From NCBI GenBank assembly GCA_036163455.1, contig JAYZKL010000038.1:1-40274 (forward strand): DNA of 40,274 bases. The letters are read 5' to 3'. This document shows positions 24,921 through 31,989 of this stretch, one piece after another. A program made the translations under genes and the position numbers. Under the pieces are notes generated by a model. That model searched no databases. It saw nothing but the letters and a program-made list of their open reading frames with translations, and was not told the DNA's origin. How positions within the stretch are numbered: position 1 is the first letter of the stretch; the number at the start of each line of letters is the position of its first letter. Origin of the DNA: GCA-2701705 sp036163455 (GTDB lineage: Bacteria > Pseudomonadota > Gammaproteobacteria > GCA-002705445 > GCA-002716945).

Positions 24921-25306
24921 TAAAAATTTAATATAACCTCGCTTTCATTTATAAGTTTTTTCATTTCATCTGCATTTATAATCTTTACATCTACGGATAA
25001 ATCATCAGCCGTCATTCCTCTTTGATCAAGAGATTCTTTCTCTACATAAAGTTTTTCCACATCATACATCTCTAAGGCAGCATAAGTTTTAGAAAAGTTT
25101 TTTGTTCCTATTTCAGATGTATCTTGATTTTTCTTCAACTGAAAAACTCCATCATCCAAAAAAGCCAAAGTTACATCTTGTTCGAAGGCAGCACCTATAA
25201 GTACAGTCTCAAGAGCTTCATGAGCATAAATGGTTCCATGGGGTGCTCTTCTATTGATGTATAGGAACTTCTTAATGACACCTGAACTTTGTGCTTCTTC
25301 TTCCAT
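24920..25306 (-). CDS. dsrF: DsrF, subunit of the DsrEFH sulfur transferase
   Basis: A 128-residue TusC/DsrF family protein. The Phe-Leu-Tyr-Ile-Asn-Arg-Arg-Ala-Pro-His-Gly block near the N-terminus and the central Ala-Phe-Leu-Asp-Asp-Gly-Val-Phe-Gln-Leu motif are typical. It has no cysteine, consistent with a structural rather than sulfur-carrying role. ATG 25306 begins one base after the dsrE stop; an in-frame TTG at 25318 would overlap dsrE and is less likely. Confidence 0.93.
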   Translation of the reverse strand: MEEEAQSSGVIKKFLYINRRAPHGTIYAHEALETVLIGAAFEQDVTLAFLDDGVFQLKKNQDTSEIGTKNFSKTYAALEMYDVEKLYVEKESLDQRGMTADDLSVDVKIINADEMKKLINESEVILNF

Positions 25307-25307
25307 A

Positions 25308-25700
25308 TCAATCACCAAAAGTTATTAATCTGTCAGCCTGAATTCCAGCTTCTATTAATTGCCCTAATCCAGAAATTCGAAAATTTTCCGCAAGATTATT
25401 AGCGTCTTTACCATTTCTTTTCATTTCATCTGGATCAACCATACCTCTGCGTTGTGCTGCGGCTACACAAACAACTAAATCTATTCCATTTTCTTTAGCT
25501 AATTCTGTCCATCTATTTGGGATATGCCTATCATCTTGAGGTGGAGTTGCTAATCTAGTTCCATTATTAACACCATCGTGATAAAAAAAGATTCTATAGA
25601 TTTCATGGCCATCTTCGATAGCCGCTTTAGTAAATAAGTATGCGCTATCAGATGCTTGATGTGTGTAAGGTCCTTCGTTGACAAGAATTCCAAATTTCAT
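25308..25700 (-). CDS. dsrE: DsrE, sulfur-carrying subunit of DsrEFH
   Basis: A 130-residue TusD/DsrE family protein. Cys78, in Val-Val-Cys78-Val-Ala-Ala-Ala-Gln-Arg-Arg-Gly, is at exactly the position of the persulfide-carrying cysteine known from A. vinosum DsrE. It accepts sulfur (in other organisms from TusA or rhodanese proteins) and hands it to DsrC. It lies 14 bases after dsrB. The presence of dsrEFH marks the locus as sulfur-oxidising. Confidence 0.95.
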   Translation of the reverse strand: MKFGILVNEGPYTHQASDSAYLFTKAAIEDGHEIYRIFFYHDGVNNGTRLATPPQDDRHIPNRWTELAKENGIDLVVCVAAAQRRGMVDPDEMKRNGKDANNLAENFRISGLGQLIEAGIQADRLITFGD

Positions 25701-25714
25701 AAATTATGATACTT

Positions 25715-26812
25715 TTAAAATCTAATATAAGTAGATGAATTGAGGGTTTTTCTACCACCACGCCAATTATCAATGTGATATTTTGTAAATGGCAATTCCG
25801 TTAGTTCAAAAAATCTTGGCCATCCTATTCTTTCAATCCAATCATTTATTCTTTCCCAATCTCTCGCATCTTCTTTATATGCTTTAAGTATGCGCTTAAC
25901 TATTGCTGTTGCTTCTGGCCATCTTGGTGGATTATTTGGAATGCCAGCAGCAACTAATTTTTGGAAAGTTGGTTTACTTCTAGCATTAGAATGATTCCCG
26001 CCAACCCAAATTGCAAGTTTACTATGCTCTGGATCATTAATCTGCATTGGTGGACAAGGCGGGTAACAAGCACCGCAACAAATACATTTCTTTTCATCCA
26101 CTTCCAATGATGGTTTACCATTAACCATAGCTGGTCTGATAGCTGCAACCGGACATCTAGCAACAACTGATGGTCTCTCACAAACATTTGAAACTAAATC
26201 ATGATTTATTTTAGGAGGTTTTGTATGTTGAATATTGATTGCTATATCACCTTGACCCCCACAGTTAATTTGACAACATGATGTTGTCATGTGAACTCTA
26301 TTAGGCATTTCATTATTTTTAAACTCATCAATGAGTTCATCCATCATAGATTTCACTACACCAGATGCATCTGTTCCTGGTATATCACAATGTAACCATC
26401 CTTGTGTGTGGGCAATCATCGCAACTGAATTTTTGGTCCCCCCCACAACAAAACCTTCTTTTTCCAACGCATTAATTAGAGGATCAACTTTTTCTGAATC
26501 CTTCACCATATACTCAATATTACTTCTTATAGTAAATCTGACATATCCATCTGCAAATTTATCTCCAATATCACAGAGTTTTCTCAGTGTATAGACATCT
26601 AAAATTCTTTGTGTTCCAGCTCTAATCGTCCAAATTTCTTCACCATCTTTAGAAACATGTTTCAGTACTCCAGACTTTGGATGTTCATGATATTGCCAAC
26701 GTCCAAAATTTTTACGCATAGTTGGATGCATATATGCAAACCCATCAGGACATCCACTTTCTATAGGAGTTCGGGGTTTAGCTTTTTCTTCTTTTTTGAT
26801 TTCTTCGGACAT
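25715..26812 (-). CDS. dsrB: reverse dissimilatory sulfite reductase beta subunit
   Basis: A 365-residue subunit of the siroheme-containing DsrAB, which oxidises DsrC-bound sulfur to sulfite. Siroheme/[4Fe-4S] site cysteines are Cys142, Cys179, Cys180 and Cys184. A ferredoxin insertion has Cys-x3-Cys-Pro at 211-221 with Cys243, Cys246, Cys249 and Cys253. The C-terminus carries the Thr-Lys-Tyr-His motif near residue 340. It is separated from dsrA by 13 bases. The oxidative direction is inferred from dsrEFH and dsrL in the operon. Confidence 0.96.
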   Translation of the reverse strand: MSEEIKKEEKAKPRTPIESGCPDGFAYMHPTMRKNFGRWQYHEHPKSGVLKHVSKDGEEIWTIRAGTQRILDVYTLRKLCDIGDKFADGYVRFTIRSNIEYMVKDSEKVDPLINALEKEGFVVGGTKNSVAMIAHTQGWLHCDIPGTDASGVVKSMMDELIDEFKNNEMPNRVHMTTSCCQINCGGQGDIAINIQHTKPPKINHDLVSNVCERPSVVARCPVAAIRPAMVNGKPSLEVDEKKCICCGACYPPCPPMQINDPEHSKLAIWVGGNHSNARSKPTFQKLVAAGIPNNPPRWPEATAIVKRILKAYKEDARDWERINDWIERIGWPRFFELTELPFTKYHIDNWRGGRKTLNSSTYIRF

Positions 26813-26825
26813 ATCTTTAATCTAA

Positions 26826-28079
26826 CTAGGCTGTATCTTTTTTGGCATCAGCTCTTTCATACCATTTGACTGCTTCGTCATCCCAATCATCTAATCTTAC
26901 ATAAGAGCTTTCTCTAGGATGTGCAACCATATTTGGTTCAGCATCAACACCTATCCCTTCAAGGAAATTAATTAACCCTATTCTTTCAATCATTTCTCCA
27001 CATCTTTCATGTTCAAGAGCATTTTCAGCCCAGAAATCTATTGTGTTTTCAGCCATTTCAACCAACTTTTGCCAGTCTTCTTCTGACTCCAGTTTCATGA
27101 ATGGAACTATAACAGTCCCCATTAAATCACCGATCTTAAGAGTTCTTTTCCCACCAATTAAAACAGTAGCCCCTTTATCATCACCTGGGTGTAAAGCCTT
27201 TGGCACAACATTTAAACAATGCATACATTTGACACAATTTTTATTATCTATATCAATACTGTCGTCATCATTCAATGAGATTGCATTAGTTGGGCATCTT
27301 GTAACAATATTATCTATTACATATTTTCTTCCCTTTAATCCTACATACTTCTTAAATTCATCTTGATCAACTTTAATATCATCACGCCATGTACCAATCA
27401 CTGACATATCAGCACGCTCAATACTATTCATGCAATCATTAGGGCATCCGGATATTTTAAATTTAAATTTATATGGTAACGCTGGTCTATGTACATCATC
27501 AGTAAAATTATTTACCAATAAACGATGGGCTTTATGCTCATTAATATTTGACATTTCACATCTGCCAGCTCCTACACATGACATGCCTGTTCTAACACAA
27601 GGTCCGGCTCCACCAAGATCGAAACCATAACTATTAATATCATCAAAAAAGTGTTGGGTATTTTCTGTGGTAGCCCCTATGAACATAATATTGCCTGTTT
27701 GTCCGTGGAAAGTTACAAGCCCAGAACCCCATTTTTCCCAACTGTCAGCCAGCTTTCTCAGCATATCTGTAGTGTAGTAATTACCTGCAGGTGGCTGCAC
27801 TCTCAATGTGTGGAATTCTTTAGATGCTGGAAATTGTTGTCCTACTTCACTAAATCTAGGGATTATACCGCCTCCATATCCATAAACAGAGACCGTGCCG
27901 CCTTTCCAGTACCCCTTTCTGGTTTCATATGAATGCTCCAATTGCCCTAAAAGGTCATTATTCATGGCATTTACCCTGTCATCAGGGTGATCATCTCTTA
28001 ATTTTTTAATACCTGATATGAAAGACGGCCATGGACCCTCTTCCAAATTATCTAGCATAGGAGTATCATGTTTTTTCAT
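26826..28079 (-). CDS. dsrA: reverse dissimilatory sulfite reductase alpha subunit
   Basis: A 417-residue subunit of DsrAB. The siroheme-linked [4Fe-4S] cluster ligands are in the classical pattern C168-x5-C174 and C212-x3-C216. The inserted ferredoxin domain has Cys262 and C282-x2-C285-x2-C288. Length matches rDsrA of sulfur oxidisers. It is the first gene of the operon; ATG at 28079 is preceded by AGAGG. The operon is transcribed away from the divergent accessory module at 28199. Siroheme can be supplied by cysG and modified by dsrN, both in this window. Confidence 0.97.
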   Translation of the reverse strand: MKKHDTPMLDNLEEGPWPSFISGIKKLRDDHPDDRVNAMNNDLLGQLEHSYETRKGYWKGGTVSVYGYGGGIIPRFSEVGQQFPASKEFHTLRVQPPAGNYYTTDMLRKLADSWEKWGSGLVTFHGQTGNIMFIGATTENTQHFFDDINSYGFDLGGAGPCVRTGMSCVGAGRCEMSNINEHKAHRLLVNNFTDDVHRPALPYKFKFKISGCPNDCMNSIERADMSVIGTWRDDIKVDQDEFKKYVGLKGRKYVIDNIVTRCPTNAISLNDDDSIDIDNKNCVKCMHCLNVVPKALHPGDDKGATVLIGGKRTLKIGDLMGTVIVPFMKLESEEDWQKLVEMAENTIDFWAENALEHERCGEMIERIGLINFLEGIGVDAEPNMVAHPRESSYVRLDDWDDEAVKWYERADAKKDTA

Positions 28080-28198
28080 TAATAACCTCTATATTATTGG
28101 CTTATAATGTTTATCATTTTATCATTGTTTTCTAATATAGATATTATAATTTTGCATTTTTTTGGATTAAAATCAAGGACATAAACCATATAAAAAAA
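28080..28198. promoter_or_regulatory. divergent control region between dsrA and the accessory module
   Basis: 119 AT-rich bases must hold the promoters of both the dsr operon and the TauD-like gene. TATAAT occurs at 28103-28108 on the plus strand, and the palindrome ATTATAAT at 28143-28150 offers a -10 element on both strands. No convincing -35 partner at 16-18 bases was found on either strand, and no regulator site was recognised. A weak activator-dependent promoter is possible. Confidence 0.4.
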
Positions 28199-29053
28199 AT
28201 GGACATAAAGAATACAACTAGAGATGATTATCAACGATGGGCAGAAAAAAAACTAAATAGTTTTCAATCCAGTCCAGAGGGCCTGATGGTTGAAATTAAA
28301 GACGCAGGCGCAATAACAAAATCTGAAAGACTAAAAATTAAAGATTTGCTTGCACAACAAAATCTAGTTTTTTATGAATTTAAAATTGTAAAGAAATCAA
28401 CACCAGATGCTTTAATCTCATTTTCTAAACAACTAGGGTTAGAAGATTTTGATTATAATCCAAGAGCTGATAAAACTGGCTTAACCCCAATAACAGCCAA
28501 CGCAAATATTGATAAGCAGGATGAATATGTTCCGTTTACAACAAAGGGTTTAAATTGGCATACTGATGGTTATTATAATCTCCCAGCTGAATCAATACAC
28601 TCATGGCTATTGCATTGTGAAGAGCCAGCACAAGAAGGTGGAGAAAATGAATTTCTAGATCATGAAATGGCATATATATTATTCAATCAAAAGAATAAAA
28701 AAATAATTAATTTGATGGATGATCAGGCTTATACAATTCCAAAAAATGAGAAAACAGGTAGAAAGAGTATAAGTGGCTATGTTTTTTCATTTAAAAACAA
28801 ATATAAAAAGCTGCATATGAGATTTACTATGAGAGAAAATAATATACAGTGGAATGAAAAAATTAATAAAGAAATAAATCAATTAAAAGAAATCATTAAA
28901 GAATCGAGAAAATATCATATCAGATATAAATTAGACTATAAGCAAGGTGCTATAACAAATAATATCCTCCACAATCGAACATCATTTACAAACATAAATA
29001 ATCAGACTAGGCTGATATATAGGATAAGATCAAAACAAAGAGTTAATTTATAA
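28199..29053 (+). CDS. TauD/TfdA-family 2-oxoglutarate/Fe(II) dioxygenase
   Basis: A 284-residue oxygenase. The iron-binding facial triad is visible as His121-x-Asp123 (in Asn-Trp-His-Thr-Asp-Gly-Tyr) and distal His258 (Leu-His-Asn-Arg-Thr-Ser-Phe), with Arg271 following to hold 2-oxoglutarate. TauD relatives hydroxylate taurine, other sulfonates or carnitine precursors; releasing sulfite from a sulfonate would fit the sulfur context but the substrate cannot be read from the sequence. It is the first gene of the plus-strand module divergent from dsrA, and its stop directly abuts the next ATG. Confidence 0.82.
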   Translation: MDIKNTTRDDYQRWAEKKLNSFQSSPEGLMVEIKDAGAITKSERLKIKDLLAQQNLVFYEFKIVKKSTPDALISFSKQLGLEDFDYNPRADKTGLTPITANANIDKQDEYVPFTTKGLNWHTDGYYNLPAESIHSWLLHCEEPAQEGGENEFLDHEMAYILFNQKNKKIINLMDDQAYTIPKNEKTGRKSISGYVFSFKNKYKKLHMRFTMRENNIQWNEKINKEINQLKEIIKESRKYHIRYKLDYKQGAITNNILHNRTSFTNINNQTRLIYRIRSKQRVNL

Positions 29054-29248
29054 ATGTTATATTTAAGTAGTTTATTAATTGAACATAAGGAAGTAGAAAA
29101 TTTTAATCAACTAATAGATGTAGTTAAAGAAAAAGCAAAACAAGGCGAGATATTTATTAAAATAGATTTAAAGCCTCCTTATCCTGATACACCAGAAGAT
29201 TGGGAAGATAAAATTGAGTCGGCATTTAATGGATATCAACAGAAATAA
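29054..29248 (+). CDS. small acidic protein of unknown function
   Basis: A 64-residue protein beginning at the base after the TauD-like stop codon, so probably co-translated. It looks soluble with mixed helix and strand; the second half is acidic and proline-rich (Lys-Pro-Pro-Tyr-Pro-Asp-Thr-Pro-Glu-Asp-Trp). No family is recognised. It lies 5 bases before the Cas6-like gene. Tight packing on both sides supports a real gene. Confidence 0.6.
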   Translation: MLYLSSLLIEHKEVENFNQLIDVVKEKAKQGEIFIKIDLKPPYPDTPEDWEDKIESAFNGYQQK

Positions 29249-29253
29249 ATATC

Positions 29254-29919
29254 ATGCAAGAAAATAAACCTATATTCACTTCTTCAATGATTGATATTGC
29301 CTATACAATTGATTGTAAAACGCTTGTGTACGATCATGCTTTTGAACTTTCCAATCAAATTACAAAAATTCTACCATGGTTGAAAGATAACAAGCAAAAT
29401 GGCATTCATATGTTACATGGCCCTGATGCAGGCAATGGATGGGTACGTTCTACAGCTGACACTATTTTTTTATCTAAAAGGACAAGGTTAATAATTAGAA
29501 TCTCAAAAAAAAATATTGAATTAGCAAAAAAATTAGAAGGGGTTAAGTTGAAAGTTTTTGATGACAACATAATTGTTGGGAAATCATATGAAAAACCCTT
29601 GATAGCAGCAAGGGATTTATTCTCAAAATTTGTCATGATTGATAATAAAATTACTGAAGAAAAATTTTTGGAGTTGTCTAATAATGAGTTAGAGAAGAAT
29701 GGTTTGTCTCTCAATAATGCAATCTGTGGTAAAACCCATACATTAGAAATCAATAAGAAAACTGTCCATACACGAAGTATCATGTTACCAAGCCTTTCAA
29801 AACAACAATCTTTAATTATGCAAGAGATGGGGTTAGGAGATGGAAGGATTTTTGGTTGTGGATTATTTGTCCCACACAAATCAATTGATGCTGTTTCAAA
29901 TTTTAAAGAAGAAGATTGA
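29254..29919 (+). CDS. Cas6/Cmx6-like RAMP protein (type I-MYXAN family) without CRISPR
   Basis: A 221-residue protein I recognise as resembling the 'type I-MYXAN Cas6/Cmx6' family. Supporting features are an N-terminal strand block with Ile-Asp-Cys-Lys-Thr-Leu and Tyr-Asp28His-Ala (the family's 'D-H-x-x-x-L' block), Gly-Ile-His-Met-Leu-His-Gly near 50-56, the Ser-Lys-Arg-Thr-Arg-Leu-Ile-Ile-Arg block at 74-82, and a C-terminal RAMP Gly-rich loop Gly193-Leu-Gly-Asp-Gly...Phe-Gly-Cys-Gly at 193-203 ending in Phe-Val-Pro-His-Lys. True Cas6 cuts CRISPR precursor RNA. No repeat array or other cas gene is present here, so the target would be some other RNA or the fold has a new use. The same frame stays open for 22 codons past its TGA. 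Confidence 0.7.
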   Translation: MQENKPIFTSSMIDIAYTIDCKTLVYDHAFELSNQITKILPWLKDNKQNGIHMLHGPDAGNGWVRSTADTIFLSKRTRLIIRISKKNIELAKKLEGVKLKVFDDNIIVGKSYEKPLIAARDLFSKFVMIDNKITEEKFLELSNNELEKNGLSLNNAICGKTHTLEINKKTVHTRSIMLPSLSKQQSLIMQEMGLGDGRIFGCGLFVPHKSIDAVSNFKEED

Positions 29920-30005
29920 TTTGCTACTCTTGCTAAAGCCAGTAGACTTCTTGCACTTAGTATATTAGAATTCTGTCATATAGATTAATCAAACTTTAAT
30001 AAGAA

Positions 30006-30344
30006 ATGAAAGTTGAAATTGAAGGGAAGGAAATTGAAGCAACTGAAACAGGTTTTCTTGTAAATATAGAAGACTGGAATGAAGATATTGCTATGGTAAT
30101 TGCTCAACAAGAAGGAATTGAGCTAACTGAAAAACACTGGGATGTAATTAAATATCTTAGGGATGAGTTCATAAATAATAAAGAAAACCAACCTAACACA
30201 AGAACCATGGTAAAAGATCTTGGTAAACTTTGGGGTGAAAATATCGATAGTAAAGCCCTGTTTGATTTATTTCCTGGAAACCCAAGTAAGCAAGCTGGCA
30301 GGATTGGTGGTTTACCTGAAAGCAGAAGAAAGGGAGGTTATTAA
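30006..30344 (+). CDS. cysteine-free DsrC/TusE homologue (RspA-like)
   Basis: A 112-residue protein aligning without gaps to DsrC of this window: same start (Val-Glu-Ile-Glu-Gly-Lys), Trp-Asp-Val-Ile-Lys-Tyr-Leu-Arg at 45-52, and Leu-Phe-Pro at 88-90. Both redox cysteines are gone: Gly98 replaces the upstream Cys and Lys109 the penultimate one. DsrC homologues with neither cysteine have been called RspA and suggested to be regulatory. It therefore cannot carry persulfide and may act as a binding partner, a decoy for DsrEFH or DsrAB, or a regulator. It is followed directly by a small coiled-coil gene. Confidence 0.85.
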   Translation: MKVEIEGKEIEATETGFLVNIEDWNEDIAMVIAQQEGIELTEKHWDVIKYLRDEFINNKENQPNTRTMVKDLGKLWGENIDSKALFDLFPGNPSKQAGRIGGLPESRRKGGY

Positions 30345-30569
30345 ATGTCAGATACAAAATCATTACAGAGTGAAAGAAAAAAAATAATTGCAAGGTTATT
30401 AGAAATTCAGAAAAAATTCATGGAATTAGAAAGAGAAAAAGGCGTGACTGAAAAAGACCTTCATGTTAATCCAGTTGGTATTCTTAAAGAATATAAAGAA
30501 GAACATGAAAAGCTTGCTAATAGACTTGTTGATATTGCTCACGAATTAAAGGGGTCAATTAGGACATAA
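30345..30569 (+). CDS. small helical protein of unknown function
   Basis: A 74-residue, highly charged protein. Two long helices, about 5-35 and 46-72, with regularly spaced Leu/Ile/Met suggest a coiled-coil hairpin around a central Asn-Pro-Val-Gly turn. The ATG immediately follows the RspA-like stop codon, with GGGAGG inside the RspA end as ribosome binding site, and its stop overlaps the next gene as TAATG. Translation of the three is thus probably coupled. No known family recognised. Confidence 0.65.
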   Translation: MSDTKSLQSERKKIIARLLEIQKKFMELEREKGVTEKDLHVNPVGILKEYKEEHEKLANRLVDIAHELKGSIRT

Positions 30570-30763
30570 TGAACGAAGAATATTTTAAGACCGTTTCAAA
30601 ACTAGAAGAGATGGGTGTAGCAGACGACTACATAATTGGATGGCAAGAAGGTTATCAGGGTAGTCCTAAAATAGAAGAACAAAGAGTTACCGAAGCTTAC
30701 GAGTCTGGATACATAGATGGTGAAAAACACACCACTGATAAAGCAGAAAATTTTAAAAAATAA
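30569..30763 (+). CDS. small protein with a repeated Gly-Tyr motif, unknown function
   Basis: A 64-residue acidic protein. It contains two similar segments, Gly-Trp-Gln-Glu-Gly-Tyr-Gln-Gly and Ala-Tyr-Glu-Ser-Gly-Tyr-Ile-Asp-Gly, faintly recalling the Gly-Tyr-x-x-Gly blocks of ribosome modulation factor, though it lacks the basic character of that protein. It overlaps the preceding gene by one base and ends 3 bases from the extended end of the convergent minus-strand gene. Function unknown; the likeness is only suggestive. Confidence 0.6.
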   Translation: MNEEYFKTVSKLEEMGVADDYIIGWQEGYQGSPKIEEQRVTEAYESGYIDGEKHTTDKAENFKK

Positions 30764-30766
30764 TCA

Positions 30767-30913
30767 TTATCCTTTTTTAAGAGAATTATAAACTTCTATT
30801 ATTTTCTTGAAAACATCTACGGCATCTATGTCTACAATTTGATCCATCACCCATTTATTTGTTTGGCTTAACCCCATCGCATCTTGTACTTTTTTTGATA
30901 GATGTCTAAAAAT
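30767..30913 (-). pseudogene. C-terminal remainder of the 30914 gene after an in-frame TGA
   Basis: Immediately after the TGA at 30914-30916 the same frame runs open for 48 codons to TAA at 30767-30769. The translation is protein-like: Arg-His-Leu-Ser-Lys-Lys-Val, then Trp-Val-Met-Asp-Gln-Ile-Val-Asp-Ile-Asp. It ends 3 bases from the opposing gene. An internal ATG at 30875-30877 could start a 36-residue peptide but has no clear ribosome binding site. A nonsense change (TGG or CGA to TGA) or a sequence error is the simplest reading. Confidence 0.6.
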
Positions 30914-31330
30914 TCAATAGTTGGTGCCTTCTTTAGAAAAATCAAATTCTGAATATTCCGTGGATCTCATATTTAGTGTATTGATATATCCTTTTTTATA
31001 ATCACCCAAACCAAACAGGTCTTCACAGTTTTCTTGCATTATACGCGCAGATTGTTTTCCTAAATTATTCATTATTTCATTTCTTTTATCTGTTTTAGTT
31101 TCATCAATGAATAATAGTCTATCTACTAGATGAATCTGAAAGGACATAAATTCAACTATTACAGTTACCCTTTGATGATCAGAGCTATATTCGAAATCTT
31201 CGCCATGCAGGTTTCTTGCTTTATCTAGCGATAACTTCCAAGCAATATAAGACAAAGCGCTTGCCATATCTTCAGCTGTTTTAGGTTTTGAAGAAGTTTT
31301 CGACCACTTACTTTTGATTCTAATAGCCAT
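30914..31330 (-). CDS. unknown protein, probably truncated by a nonsense codon
   Basis: A 138-residue protein with basic N-terminus (Ile-Arg-Ile-Lys-Ser-Lys-Trp-Ser-Lys-Thr) and a predominantly helical body. It is the only minus-strand gene in the 28199-33918 module. Including the open frame after its stop, the full product would be 187 residues. I do not recognise a named family, although the helical pattern with a final Trp-Val-x-Asp-Gln block looks like a conserved hypothetical protein. It diverges from the prolyl-4-hydroxylase-like gene, with a 65-base gap. Confidence 0.6.
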   Translation of the reverse strand: MAIRIKSKWSKTSSKPKTAEDMASALSYIAWKLSLDKARNLHGEDFEYSSDHQRVTVIVEFMSFQIHLVDRLLFIDETKTDKRNEIMNNLGKQSARIMQENCEDLFGLGDYKKGYINTLNMRSTEYSEFDFSKEGTNY

Positions 31331-31395
31331 ATAGTTTAATGTTTAATACAAAATTACATTATTTTATACTATACACTTATCCGAAAATTATATAA

Positions 31396-31989
31396 ATGAA
31401 CACACAAATAGAAAAAAGGTTAATTGAATTAAAGGAAGGCAGTTTTATTTTTGAATTCAATGATTCTCTTAATAATGAACAATGCAATGATATGATTGAA
31501 AGATTTGAAAATTCATCTGAAGATCATTACCAAGGCCGCATTGGTCAAAAATTTAAACAGGATAATACGATAAAAAAATCAACTGATATGGTGATAAGCG
31601 GTAAAGAGAAATGGAAAGATGTGGATGAACTACTATTTACAAGTCTTGCAAAAGCCCTCAGTAAAATAAAGAAACAGTTTGATTTTTTCAATGGCCCCTT
31701 TAAGGATGTTGGTTATGCTATACAAAGAACCAACCCAGATGAATATTACCACTGGCATATTGATGGAGGTAGTCACCAATTTAGTGATCGACAATTAGTT
31801 GCAATATGGTATTTGAATGATGTTGATGGCCCAGGCGGTGAAACAGAATTTCTCAATCAAAACGTAAAAGTTAAGCCTGAAACAGGAAAATTAATTCTCT
31901 TCCCTCCTTTTTGGACACATGAACATAGAGGCGTTAAACTTCAAAAAGGCGTTAAGTATATTGCAACAACCTGGATAGTTTTTAAATAA
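31396..31989 (+). CDS. prolyl-4-hydroxylase-like 2-oxoglutarate/Fe(II) oxygenase
   Basis: A 197-residue dioxygenase of the 2OG-FeII superfamily. The iron ligands are His121-x-Asp123 (Tyr-His-Trp-His-Ile-Asp) and distal His175 (Trp-Thr-His-Glu-His), with Lys187 in Gly-Val-Lys-Tyr-Ile a likely 2-oxoglutarate contact. Gly-Gly-Glu-Thr-Glu-Phe near 147-152 is typical of the P4H-like group. It may hydroxylate a protein residue, perhaps a neighbour's product, but nothing in the sequence tells the target. Its stop overlaps the next start as TAATG, so the two are co-translated. Confidence 0.82.
   Translation: MNTQIEKRLIELKEGSFIFEFNDSLNNEQCNDMIERFENSSEDHYQGRIGQKFKQDNTIKKSTDMVISGKEKWKDVDELLFTSLAKALSKIKKQFDFFNGPFKDVGYAIQRTNPDEYYHWHIDGGSHQFSDRQLVAIWYLNDVDGPGGETEFLNQNVKVKPETGKLILFPPFWTHEHRGVKLQKGVKYIATTWIVFK

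Noticed and set aside
28080..28198. Defined -35/-10 promoters for dsrA and the TauD-like gene
   Set aside because: TATAAT hexamers exist but no -35 with acceptable spacing was found, so only a general control region is reported.
29406..29879. 157-codon frame opposite the Cas6-like gene
   Set aside because: It is antisense to a gene with recognisable motifs, reads as low-complexity hydrophobic sequence and has no ribosome binding site.
30914..30916. Selenocysteine or general recoding at TGA
   Set aside because: TGA ends several genes normally here (for example obgE and dsrE), no selA/selB gene or clear SECIS hairpin was recognised, and the dsrO interruption uses TAA.
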